A DNA stretch of 64,000 nt from Nostoc sp. CCCryo 231-06 (GTDB lineage: Bacteria; Cyanobacteriota; Cyanobacteriia; Cyanobacteriales; Nostocaceae), in the NCBI GenBank assembly GCA_023522315.1, contig JAHCSU010000233.1, positions 37,017-101,016 of the forward strand, read 5' to 3'. Within the stretch, counting starts at the first letter, position 1, and every line of letters begins with the position of its first letter. Both the position numbers and the translations under genes were made by a program. The notes beneath the pieces are model-generated. The model saw nothing but the letters and a program-made list of their open reading frames with translations. It was not told the DNA's origin and ran no database searches. Shown piece after piece: positions 1 through 9,985 of this stretch.

Positions 1-594
1 GCACGAATATACTATAATAAAAATTCTTGCTTTTTAAAAAGATATAAGAAAAATCAAATCAATCAGCAGCAGCATAATCAGGCAATGCGTTGAGTTGTAA
101 ATTAACAGCACTTAGATAATTTTGGTCATTTAAAACTTGTGATGGTAATTTATCTGCATTAACAGCAGCCTTCACCAAATCTTTTGCAATAATATTTCTG
201 TTCTGAGTTTTAACTGAGGCGAGTTGAACATTTATGCAATTTTTAATTCGCTTCTTGAGTTCCTTTAATGGGCAAGAATGCCTGAATATCTGCAAATTTA
301 GTAATATAGGTGTATTTGTATGTATAAAACTAATATTTTATTTTTTAAATATACGTAGTAACGCACCACATAAAGGTTTTGCCATACTCTCAGCGATAAC
401 GTTTATTGGTGAGATGTTATAAAACACAACAGCATTGCATTAAGACAATTGGCAAAATCCACACCTGAAAGTATCCGGTTTTGCTCACTAGCTCTGAAGC
501 TAGCTTGTTAACTTAGAGAAGTGCTCAATTGCAAGCTCAATCTTTACTCACAACAATAATCATCAACAGTTGTAAAAACTATTGTCTTTAGGGT

Positions 595-1521
595 TTGCAG
601 AAAAGTTTAATGCAAAGAAAAAAGTGGCTTTTAAGAACAGGACTTGCTCTCCTTATTTTTATCATGGTTGTAGCGGCAAAATTTATGGATAAAACTCATC
701 CCATCTCAGAACTTTATGTATTTGGGGATAGTCTTTCGGATACAGGGATGGTATTCCGGGCGACAGGAGGAATGTACCCACCTAATCCAACTTACTTTCA
801 GGGGCGTTACTCGAATGGTCGGGTTTGGATTGAGTATCTTGCCGAAAGCCTCCATCTCTCCTCTAAGCAAACTCACAATTATGCTTACGGAGGAGCAACT
901 ACTGGCAGTGTTGGCAACAGCTATGTACCTAGCTTGCTAAATCAAGTGCAGTCGTTTACGCAGACACATCAACAGACGAATCCAGATGCTTTATATGTGC
1001 TGTGGGCAGGCGCAAATGATTATTTGCAAGGGGTAAGCAGTGCAACTATTCCTGTTAAAAATATGACAACGGCAATCAATTCTCTAACTGATGTGGGTGC
1101 AAAAAAGATTCTGGTTGCAAATTTACCAGATTTAGGACAGTTACCTGCCACTAGAACCAGTACAAATTCTGTGAACCTCAGTGCATTAACACAATCACAT
1201 AATCAAGGCTTGAGGCGATCGCTCAAAGTACTTAGTCAACAGCATTCCGATGTTGAGATTGTGCAATTAGATGCTAATGCGCTGTATCGAGATGCGATGT
1301 CTACGACGGGCTACGCCTACGCAAATCCGGCAGCTTTTAACTTTACCAATGTCATCAGTCCATGTTTGTCTGGCGATCGCACCTGCGGTAACCCAGACCA
1401 GTTTTTGTTCTGGGATGGCATTCATCCGACGGCTGCGGCTCATCGCATCATCGGGGAAACTGCTTTTTCAACCATTCAAGAGGCAGGGATGATTAATCCT
1501 CGTTCAATGTTGGTTTCCTAA
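595..1521 (+). CDS. SGNH/GDSL-family lipase/esterase, secreted
   Basis: N-terminal hydrophobic signal; FGDSLSDTG block I, GANDY block, DGIHPT C-terminal block. Confidence 0.9.
   Translation: MQKSLMQRKKWLLRTGLALLIFIMVVAAKFMDKTHPISELYVFGDSLSDTGMVFRATGGMYPPNPTYFQGRYSNGRVWIEYLAESLHLSSKQTHNYAYGGATTGSVGNSYVPSLLNQVQSFTQTHQQTNPDALYVLWAGANDYLQGVSSATIPVKNMTTAINSLTDVGAKKILVANLPDLGQLPATRTSTNSVNLSALTQSHNQGLRRSLKVLSQQHSDVEIVQLDANALYRDAMSTTGYAYANPAAFNFTNVISPCLSGDRTCGNPDQFLFWDGIHPTAAAHRIIGETAFSTIQEAGMINPRSMLVS
1294..1322 (+). repeat. Small dispersed repeat at a HIP1 site (GCGATGTCTACGACGGGCTACGCCTACGC), in frame in the lipase gene
   Basis: 29 bp; removing 21 bp restores GCGATCGC; near-identical to 3742..3770(-) and 34339..34367(-). 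Confidence 0.8.
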
Positions 1522-1767
1522 CTTACTTGATCAGTTTTTGCAGGGATAAAATTCTTTCTATCAAAAATGTTTTAGATTACAGCGTTTTTCATCTAGGGGC
1601 GTACAGCTAGCTGTCCGCCCTTACAGTAGACCTCTTGCAAAAGTCTAAAAATCAGGAATGTCATTCTAAGCAGAACGCAGCAAAAAGAAGAACCTGACCA
1701 GATGTTTCGCTTTGCTCAATATGACAATTGCTCATCTCTTAATCTAAATCTTATTTCTGTTTAGGAG

Positions 1768-1988
1768 AAAATGAATGCGATCGCGGTAATCTCGAAGCAG
1801 CAGAACAGTTTTCTAAACAAGCTTTGGAATTAGCAGAAGAGTTGGGGATGACTCACCTAGTGGCAGAGGTTAACTACGATTTAGCACGGCTAGAGCGTAA
1901 GCGCGGTAACACAGAACTTGCCCAACAGCATTACAACATAGCGCATCAAATTTTAGTTTCATGTTCCCATCTCAACGTATGGAGATAA
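1768..1988 (+). pseudogene. Remnant of a TPR protein
   Basis: Reads ...NLEAAEQFSKQALELAEELGMTHLVAEVNYDLARLERKRGNTELAQQHYNIAHQIL... with no start; TPR-like pattern. Confidence 0.5.
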
Positions 1989-2142
1989 AAGCTCGGTCTT
2001 TCGAGTTCTAAACACGAAGCTTCGAGATAAAAGCTCGGACTTCCGAGTTCTGAACACGAAGCTTCGAGATAAAAGCTCGGTCTTTCGAGTTCTGAACACG
2101 AAGCTTCGAGATAAAAGCTCGGCCTTCCGAGATAAAAGCTTG
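1982..2142. repeat. 42-bp tandem repeat, about 3.5 copies
   Basis: Unit GAGATAAAAGCTCGGTCTTTCGAGTTCTGAACACGAAGCTTC starts at 1982, 2024, 2066 and 2108 (partial). Confidence 0.95.
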
Positions 2143-2280
2143 AGTGATGAGGTTCAGAGGTCGAATTATAGAGAAAAAACCTTAACGCATCGCATTCACT
2201 GCTACAAAAACAAATGTAGAGCAGTGATTTATGATTCCCAAAATGTGTAACGCGAAGTACATTAGCCCATCTGTTCCAAC

Positions 2281-3822
2281 CTACGAACTGTGAACAAGCG
2301 GTTGATAATTAGATATGCGATGTTTAACGATAAGCCGCTCTGTATCTACGCATCCTTTGGAAATATACTTTTTCAGCAACTTACCGACAATCGAAATACC
2401 TTGCTCAATCTCCTCTGGCGGGAGACAGAAAGTTAGACGCATCGCCCGATAACCCTGCTTATCGGGGAAAAATGCCGAACCGCACACCAGGTAGACATTT
2501 TGTGCAAAGGCTTCCTTACGAATTGTCCCAATCGGAATATCATCTGGTAACTGTACCCAGAGAAATAATCCACCCGTGGGAACTGTCCACCGGATCTCTT
2601 CAGGAAAATAACGCTCCAAAGCTTGCAGCATGGTATTACGACTTTGCAGATTATCTGTGCGAAGTCGGCTGAGGTGACGGCGGTAATGTCCTGAAGCGAG
2701 ATATTCGCTAACTATTGTTTGCGAAATACTGGATGTATGCAAGTCATGGAGCAACTTCCGCTCAATAATTGCTTGATAATGCTTACCTGTAACTACCATA
2801 TAGCCCACTCGTAACCCAGGCATTAAAGTTTTAGAAAAGGTGCTTAAGTAAGTCACCAAATTATTTTTATCTAAAGCTTTAATGGGCGCTGGCACAGCAT
2901 CGAAATTTATTCCTTCATAAGCATTATCTTCTAAAATGGGGCACTCATATTTTTCAGCTAATGCCAATAATTGTTGACGATGATTTTGTGTTGTCGTCAA
3001 TCCAGTTGGATTGTGAAAAGTACTAATCGTATAAATTAATTTCGGGCGGTGGCTGTGGAGATATTGCTCTAATAAATCTAAATTCATTCCCTCCCCAGTC
3101 ATGGGAATGCCAATAATCTTAGCTCCTAAGTTTTCTAAGATTGAGATTGCACCATAATAGGTGGGAGCTTCGACAATCACCCAATCACCAGGTTGTACAT
3201 AATAATTCATAGCTAATGACAACCCTTGCTGAGAGCCATTAGTGATAATTAAATCTTCTGGAAAAACCTCTAATCCTTGATGTACTAGCATCTGGGCAAT
3301 TTGTCTGCACAGAGTTAGTTGTCCTTGAGGCATCTCATGAGGAAAGAAAATATCAGCATCATCTTGTCTTAATGCTCGTCTGGCAATAAGGTTAATATCT
3401 TTTGGTGGACGAGGATAACCGTAGCCAAAATTAATCATTCCTGGCTGCGTTTGTGCTTGCACCAGTGGAGTATACATCTCATAAAAAGAACACTTTCCTG
3501 GTTTTGTAATTATGACATTTTGGGCTGGAGCGAATTTAGATTCTAGGTTGGCGCTTTTAAGAGAAACGCTGCTGACAAAATATCCTGAACCTTGACGAGC
3601 AGAAACAATACCATCTGCTTCTAAAACGTTATATGCTTCAATAATCGTGAGTTTGTTAACTTGTAAACTTTCTGCAAGAGAGCGGATAGAAGGAAGGCGA
3701 TCGCCACTTTTGAGTGCGCCAGATTTAATCAGACGACTGATGCGTTAGCGTAGCTCGCCGTAGGCATCGCGGATCTGTAAATAAATCGGTTTTGGTGACT
3801 GCCGTTCTAATAAAATGTTCAT
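2281..3822 (-). pseudogene. MocR-type GntR regulator (wHTH plus PLP aminotransferase domain) with one in-frame stop
   Basis: 398-aa aminotransferase ORF 2281..3477; the same frame continues upstream to an ATG at 3822 encoding a GntR wHTH (PIYLQIRD...ISRLIKSGALKSGDRLPSIRSLAESLQVNKLTIIEAYNVLEADGIVSARQGSGYFV) broken by one TAA inside an inserted repeat. Confidence 0.8.
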
Positions 3823-4038
3823 TTTGGCGCACTCCTCAATGACTAAATAATCATCAATACTGGCAATATAAACTATTTTCACCCAGTTTACCTAGTACAG
3901 TTGCGAGATTTTTTCCTATACCAGTTGGGATGGCGCTTAACTGTACTAGATCAAATTTCCCAAAACTGTACCTTATCAGTTGAAAATTCTTACGTAAAAG
4001 TAATAGTAATAGTTCATTATTCATCAGGTGCTTTCACT

Positions 4039-4254
4039 ATGAATAAATTTAATTTACTGTTAAATTTACGAAAATATTGGCAACATTTTACCATCTGGAT
4101 GGCTAGTGCTTCTGACCTCCAAGTGTGGCAGGAATCAGACTGGCACGGTCACATTTCTTGTTGGCGTGCTTACGATCCAATGACAGGACGTTCCGCCTGT
4201 TTTGGTTCAGAAGAAGAAATGCGAGTTTGGATTGATAAGTGTTATTACAGATAA
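4039..4254 (+). CDS. Small hypothetical protein (71 aa from the internal ATG)
   Basis: ORF 3901..4254; MNKFNLLLNLRKYWQHFTIWMASASDLQVWQ... is the more plausible start. Confidence 0.5.
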   Translation: MNKFNLLLNLRKYWQHFTIWMASASDLQVWQESDWHGHISCWRAYDPMTGRSACFGSEEEMRVWIDKCYYR

Positions 4255-4338
4255 AATCTTTTGCCAATCAATATGAGAAATAGACAGTTCGGAACAAGTG
4301 ATACATTTGGAAACTTTCAATTCAGGAAAATACTGGTA

Positions 4339-5904
4339 CTAGGAGACTTTACCAAATCCCCCTCCCCCAGGAGTTTCTATCACAAAAACATCCCCAGGTT
4401 TCATCTCTACTGTTGCTGTGCTGTCTAAATTTTCTTCAATTCCATTCTGACGTTGTATCCAGTTGCGTCCGACAATCCCCGCTTCCCCACCATTTAATCC
4501 AAAGGGAGGGACAACCCGATGTCCAGAGAGAATATTAGCTGTCATGGGTTCTAGAAAACGGATGCGGCGCACAACTCCATTACCACCGGAATATTGCCCT
4601 TTACCACCGCTATCGGGACGAAGAGTAAAGCTTTCTAAAAGTACAGGATAACGGGTTTCTAAAACTTCTGGATCGGTCAAACGGGAGTTAGTCATGTGAG
4701 AATGAACACCATCGGTTCCATCAAAATCAATTCCTGCCCCAGAGCCGCCGCAGATAGTTTCATAATATTGATATTGCTCATTACCAAAAGTAAAATTATT
4801 CATCGTTCCTTGAGAAGCAGCCATGACACCTAAAGCGCCATATAAAGCATCGACAATGGTTTGAGAAGTTTCGACATTACCCGCTACTACTGCTGCTGGA
4901 TAAGTTGGATTCAGCATACAGCCAACCGGAATAATAATTTCTAGAGGGTTAAGACACCCGGCATTAAGTGGAATATTATCATCAACCAAAGTCCGAAAGA
5001 CATATAAAACTGCGGCTTGAGTTACAGCTTTGGGAGCATTAAAATTACTATTTAGTTGCTCAGAAGTTCCAGTAAAATCAATGGTAGCACTACGAGTTTC
5101 TGGGTAAATCGTCACTTTAACTTGAATTCGTGCCTCATTATCCATTTTATAAACAAATGAGCCATCCTTGAGAAGATTGATAGCCTTTCTCACCGACTCC
5201 TCAGCATTAGCTTGCACAAACTTCATGTAAGCTTGAACAGTCTCAACTCCGTATTGGGAAACCATTTTAATAAGTTCTTGTCCTCCCCGTTCATTTGCGG
5301 CAATTTGTGCTTTAAAATCAGCAATATTTTGGTCAGGGTTACGAGCAGGATAAGTATGATTTGAGAGGTGCTGTCTGACTACGATTTGTCGAAAATTGCT
5401 CTCTTCAACTAAGAGAAAATTATCAAAAATAATTCCTTCCTCTTCTACTGTCGTACTGTGGGGAGGCATTGAACCGGGAGTAATTCCACCGATATCTGCT
5501 TGGTGTCCACGAGAAGCAACAAAAAAGAGGGGAGTGGGGAATAAAGTATTTTCAGGACTCTCTAGAAAAACAGGGGTAATTGCAGTGACATCAGGAAGGT
5601 GGGTTCCACCATTATAGGGGTTATTAGATAGATAGACATTTCCCGGTTTTAGGGTGTCGCGTTTTTCGTTAATTAAACTGCGGACACTTTCACTCATTGA
5701 GCCTAAATGTACAGGAATATGGGGAGCATTTGCTACTAATAATCCAGAAGAGTCGAAAATGGCACAGGAAAAATCTAGTCTCTCTTTTATATTCACAGAT
5801 GTTGCTGTGTTTTGTAACACAATTCCCATTTGTTCGGCGATAAACTGATAGAGATTTTTGAAGATTTCTAAGCGGACTGGATCGGGTTGAGTTGTTGTGT
5901 ACAT
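4339..5904 (-). CDS. Hydantoinase B/oxoprolinase family protein
   Basis: 521 aa; typical HyuB sequence (ERLDFSCAIFD, GNVYLSNNPYNGGTHLPDVT, C-terminal GGGGFG). Confidence 0.92.
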   Translation of the reverse strand: MYTTTQPDPVRLEIFKNLYQFIAEQMGIVLQNTATSVNIKERLDFSCAIFDSSGLLVANAPHIPVHLGSMSESVRSLINEKRDTLKPGNVYLSNNPYNGGTHLPDVTAITPVFLESPENTLFPTPLFFVASRGHQADIGGITPGSMPPHSTTVEEEGIIFDNFLLVEESNFRQIVVRQHLSNHTYPARNPDQNIADFKAQIAANERGGQELIKMVSQYGVETVQAYMKFVQANAEESVRKAINLLKDGSFVYKMDNEARIQVKVTIYPETRSATIDFTGTSEQLNSNFNAPKAVTQAAVLYVFRTLVDDNIPLNAGCLNPLEIIIPVGCMLNPTYPAAVVAGNVETSQTIVDALYGALGVMAASQGTMNNFTFGNEQYQYYETICGGSGAGIDFDGTDGVHSHMTNSRLTDPEVLETRYPVLLESFTLRPDSGGKGQYSGGNGVVRRIRFLEPMTANILSGHRVVPPFGLNGGEAGIVGRNWIQRQNGIEENLDSTATVEMKPGDVFVIETPGGGGFGKVS

Positions 5905-5959
5905 ATTTGACTCCTATTATTTGCTAAGATTATCTACTAAAGTGATTGGAACTAGTTTA

Positions 5960-6442
5960 ATGAAGATTCGATCTGCTACATCTGATGACGTATTGCTAAT
6001 TTTTTCCTTCATCCAAAAAAAGTCTGAGTTTGATAGAAAGATTGGTGCTTATTCTGGTGTACTTCCAGTTACTGAAGATAAAATACGTAAAACAATTTTT
6101 GGAACAGTACCTTTCTCTTACGTTTTATTTGCAGAAACTTCAGAACGTGTAGTTGGGTTTGCTTTATATGGATTCAGATATTCATCCTTTGTAGGGCAAC
6201 CGAGTATCTGGCTTGATGATTTGTATGTGGATGAAGATATGAGAAGTCAGGGAGCAGGAGCCGCGTTAATGAGTTATTTAGCTCAAGTAGCAAAGGACAA
6301 TGACTGTACCCATCTTGCTTGGAATGCTGATGTTCGCAACAGTCGCGGACTTAGTTTTTATGATAGGCTAGGTGCAAAAGTTACGGAGCAGAAAGGTAAT
6401 CGCTGTTTTTTAACCTGGACACCACAAATACTTGCTGTATAA
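5960..6442 (+). CDS. GNAT-family N-acetyltransferase
   Basis: ORF 5897..6442; acetyl-CoA loop region DLYVDEDMRSQGAGAALMSYLA; start chosen at the MKIRSATSDD ATG. Confidence 0.88.
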   Translation: MKIRSATSDDVLLIFSFIQKKSEFDRKIGAYSGVLPVTEDKIRKTIFGTVPFSYVLFAETSERVVGFALYGFRYSSFVGQPSIWLDDLYVDEDMRSQGAGAALMSYLAQVAKDNDCTHLAWNADVRNSRGLSFYDRLGAKVTEQKGNRCFLTWTPQILAV

Positions 6443-6447
6443 GCAGT

Positions 6448-8538
6448 TTATAGACGCTGTAAAATTAAATGATTACGTTCAGTTAAACTTGCTTGCCAGT
6501 TAGGTTCAACTACAATTGTGCTAATTTTTTCTACAACGATCGCAGGCCCATTAATACTATCTTCTGGTTGTAAATCTTCCCGTCGATAAACAGGCGTATC
6601 ATACCATCTATCAGCAGTAAACATCCTTACTATCTCAACAGCTTCGGGGGCTTCATCTATAGAACGTGTACGAGTAATTAAGGGTTCTTCGGGAGTCTCC
6701 ATTTTCTGAATAACTTCTACTGAGGCTGATTCGACAACTAAAGTTTTCTCTAATTGAATGAAACCATAGCGGGATTTATGTTCATCCTCAAATTCTTGCC
6801 GCATCAATACCACATCATCGGCAAAATTAACGGTTAAACTAGAGTTAGTTCCTTCATATTTTAAGTTAACTTTTCGGACTATTTCTACTTGAGTACGCGC
6901 TTCAAGTATTTCACTTCTAGCTTGAGTTTCTAAATATTCCATTAACTGCTGTAATTTAGGGATTAATGCTTGGGTTAAAGGCTGTTCTACTCCTGCTTCT
7001 CTAATCGCCCGGACATCAGCTAATCCCATTCCATAAGCAGAGAGAACACCAGCATAAGGGTGGAGAAATATCTTTTTCATTCCCAATGTATCGGCAATTA
7101 AACAAGCAACTTGTCCGCCTGCGCCGCCAAAACAACAAAGCATATATTGGCTGACATCATAACCCCGTTGCAGACTGATTTTTTTAATTGCGTTCGCCAT
7201 ATTTTCCACTGCGATCGCAATAAATCCAGCCGCTACTTGTTGGGGAGTAGAATGATTTAATGTAGCAGCTTGAATATCTTGGGCTAATTGTGTAAATTGC
7301 TGAATGACAGTATCTTTATCTAAAGGTAAATTCCCATCAATTCCAAAAACCGAGGGAAAATATTGCGGGTGGATTTTGCCTAACATCACATTGGCATCAG
7401 TAACCGCTAATGGCCCCCCGCGTCGGTAACAAGCAGGACCAGGATTTGAACCAGCAGATTTAGGGCCAACACGATAACTAGAACCATCAAAAAAGAGAAT
7501 TGAACCGCCTCCAGCCGCAATGGTATTAATTGCTAATACAGGAACTCGCATCCGCGCCCCAGCAATTTCCGAATCTAGTTGTCGTTCATACTCTCCTTTA
7601 AAGTGGGCGACATCTGTACTTGTCCCTCCCATATCAAAGGTAATAACTAACTCAAAACCTGCTCTTTTGCTACTTTGAACTGCACCGACAATACCGCCAG
7701 CCGGGCCACTCAAAATGCTATCTTTGCCTTGAAATTGTTCGGCTGCAACTAAACCGCCGTCAGATTTCATAAACATTAATTTGACTCCAGGTAACTGACT
7801 CGCTACTTGGTTGACATAACGGCGTAGAATCGGAGTTAAATAAGCATCGACTACTGTTGTATCTCCTCGGCTGACTAATTTCATTAACGGACTAACTTGA
7901 TGAGATACAGATATTTGTGTAAAGCCAATTTCTTGAGCGATTTGGGAAATTTTTTTCTCGTGTTCAGCATAGCGATCGCTATGCATCAAAACAATAGCAC
8001 AACTCCGAATTTCTGTGTTGTAAACTGCTTGTAAGTCATTTTTGACTTGTTGAATATTTACAGGAATTAATTCATTCCCATGAGCATCATAACGTTCATC
8101 AATTTCAATCACCTGCTCATAAAGCATGGTTGGTAAAATGATATGACGAGCAAAGATGTTAGGACGATTTTGATAGCCAATTCGCAATGCATCTTTAAAA
8201 CCTTTGGTGATGAGAAGAACGACGCGATCGCCTTTCCTTTCTAACAGTGCATTTGTTGCTACTGTTGTCCCCATTTTTACTACTTCTATCGCTTTAGTAG
8301 CAATCGGTTCGTTGCTGGAAATACCCATGATATCCCGTATACCTTGAATGGCTGCATCTTGATATTGTTCGGGATTTTCTGAAAGTAGTTTATAGACTAT
8401 AATCCATTGCTGATTAGGCAGAGTCACAATTAAAAAACGTTCAGGATGTCTTGATAGTCCGTCTATCATTACCTGATTATTAGTAACAGCAACAATATCT
8501 GTGAATGTACCACCTCTATCAGCAAAAACTTTCAACAT
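6448..8538 (-). CDS. Hydantoinase A/oxoprolinase family protein
   Basis: 696 aa; DRGGTFTDIVA, MGTTVATNALLER, DMGGTSTDVAH, GAGGQVACLIAD motifs. Confidence 0.92.
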   Translation of the reverse strand: MLKVFADRGGTFTDIVAVTNNQVMIDGLSRHPERFLIVTLPNQQWIIVYKLLSENPEQYQDAAIQGIRDIMGISSNEPIATKAIEVVKMGTTVATNALLERKGDRVVLLITKGFKDALRIGYQNRPNIFARHIILPTMLYEQVIEIDERYDAHGNELIPVNIQQVKNDLQAVYNTEIRSCAIVLMHSDRYAEHEKKISQIAQEIGFTQISVSHQVSPLMKLVSRGDTTVVDAYLTPILRRYVNQVASQLPGVKLMFMKSDGGLVAAEQFQGKDSILSGPAGGIVGAVQSSKRAGFELVITFDMGGTSTDVAHFKGEYERQLDSEIAGARMRVPVLAINTIAAGGGSILFFDGSSYRVGPKSAGSNPGPACYRRGGPLAVTDANVMLGKIHPQYFPSVFGIDGNLPLDKDTVIQQFTQLAQDIQAATLNHSTPQQVAAGFIAIAVENMANAIKKISLQRGYDVSQYMLCCFGGAGGQVACLIADTLGMKKIFLHPYAGVLSAYGMGLADVRAIREAGVEQPLTQALIPKLQQLMEYLETQARSEILEARTQVEIVRKVNLKYEGTNSSLTVNFADDVVLMRQEFEDEHKSRYGFIQLEKTLVVESASVEVIQKMETPEEPLITRTRSIDEAPEAVEIVRMFTADRWYDTPVYRREDLQPEDSINGPAIVVEKISTIVVEPNWQASLTERNHLILQRL

Positions 8539-8845
8539 TGCTCTGTTTCCTTAATAGTCTATAGATAGAGTAACAGTTGGATTTAGGGAGTTTCTACTTC
8601 AAGTGTGAATTTTTTTTACGACAGGTGTGCATTATTCAATGGGAGTTAAGACTATTTCTTTAGGAAGACAGTAATTAAAAGGCAGTAGGCTTTGTTGGGT
8701 TTTACTTCGTTCCACTCAATCGATGCAAACTACAAACTTTACGTTAACTTGAAAAAAGTAGCAAAATTAATGTTAAAACTTTTACAGTTCATGCAGCTTA
8801 TTAATGTAAATACTTATTCGGAAATTTCCGATGACATTTCAGATA

Positions 8846-8951
8846 TATAGCGGTTCTCAATTGAGTGAGGTACAAAAACCCCACCCCCAACCCCCTCCCC
8901 GCTCTTCGATAGGGGGCTATGATGTATATCATGTGATTAGGAAACGCTATA
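8846..8951. repeat. Divergent member of the TATAGCG...CGCTATA dispersed repeat family
   Basis: Terminal TATAGCG/CGCTATA and a GAGGTAC block shared with 37859..37958 and 56453..56559. Confidence 0.55.
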
Positions 8952-9184
8952 CATACTTTAGCTTGGTACAAAGTACGCTCAGGATTTGAGCTAGGTACTT
9001 GGAAATAATAGAACTGTGACTTATGGCTCCTTATAAAGATGCATTTGATGGGTTTACTGATAGTTTAGATGGACAGGATAAATCGGCAAAAAAGGCTGTT
9101 AATGCTGGCATCCAGACTGCTGCTACTGTAGGAATTTCTGTTGCTTCTGTGGCATCTTCTTAATACAGTACAAAATGCGGCACT

Positions 9185-9589
9185 TTAGGATTTTGGGCTT
9201 TTGCCTCGTTCTAAAGCTCTTGATGCTGGTGGCGGAGGTTCGGGCGGCTTTTGAAGGATTTCAATAATTGCAGTAATGACTTCATTGATTTTTTTATTCC
9301 TCAGTTTCCCTATATATCGAATAACATTACTTTTATCAACCGTAGCAATAATGTTAGGACGAATGTAGCAAGGATTTAAGTTTAATTTACCAACTCTGAA
9401 GTCTTGGTCTTCTAACTTAATTTCATAGTCTCTACCTACTTTACTAGTGATAGGACAGACGAGCATATTATTACTATCTGATTCTGCAATTACTAAAGTA
9501 GGTCGTCTTTTAGTGGTTGATGCATCAGAAAATGGGAAAGGTATTGAGATGACATCACCTTTGCCAAGATTTTCTATAGATGTTTCCAA
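9185..9589 (-). CDS. PemK/MazF-type toxin-like protein
   Basis: GDVISIPFPFSDASTTKRRPTLVIAES...CPITSK pattern. Confidence 0.85.
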   Translation of the reverse strand: METSIENLGKGDVISIPFPFSDASTTKRRPTLVIAESDSNNMLVCPITSKVGRDYEIKLEDQDFRVGKLNLNPCYIRPNIIATVDKSNVIRYIGKLRNKKINEVITAIIEILQKPPEPPPPASRALERGKSPKS

Positions 9590-9855
9590 GCTTCATCTTC
9601 CTCTGCATCAAGCCAAATTTTGTTAAGCGATGACTCACTTAATTCCTGAAAATCTTTCACTAATATTTGAGAATTATGTTCATTACTGTCTGGCAAATTC
9701 TTAACTATTTCAAGTGGTAGTCCGGTTAGTTTTGCTACTAAAGCTAAATCAATACCTTCGTGCAGCATGTTGAGTGCAACTTGGGTTAATCCCTGCTGCA
9801 AACCTTGCTCCCATGCTTCGCGTAAGGTTTGAGATTGAATTGCAAAGTCATGCAT
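9574..9855 (-). CDS. Putative antitoxin paired with the PemK-like toxin
   Basis: 93 aa, overlaps the toxin start by 16 bp; acidic C-terminus (LDAEEDEAWKHL). Confidence 0.6.
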   Translation of the reverse strand: MHDFAIQSQTLREAWEQGLQQGLTQVALNMLHEGIDLALVAKLTGLPLEIVKNLPDSNEHNSQILVKDFQELSESSLNKIWLDAEEDEAWKHL

Positions 9856-9985
9856 GATTTTCAGTTCGTATTATACTCTACTTTAATAATACCTCGAATA
9901 TTAAGCTTATCGTTGTGTAAGTTATTTCTGTATGAATATTAAATTTTCCATTTTGGCTGTTGTACATTCCATTTTTAAACCACTA

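Noticed and set aside
59-295. 78-aa minus-strand ORF
   Set aside because: Possible small protein, but no recognisable motif and close to the window edge
9023-9162. 46-aa plus-strand ORF MAPYKDAFDGFTDSLDGQDKSAKKAVNAGIQTAATVGISVASVASS
   Set aside because: Plausible but too short and without recognised homology to call
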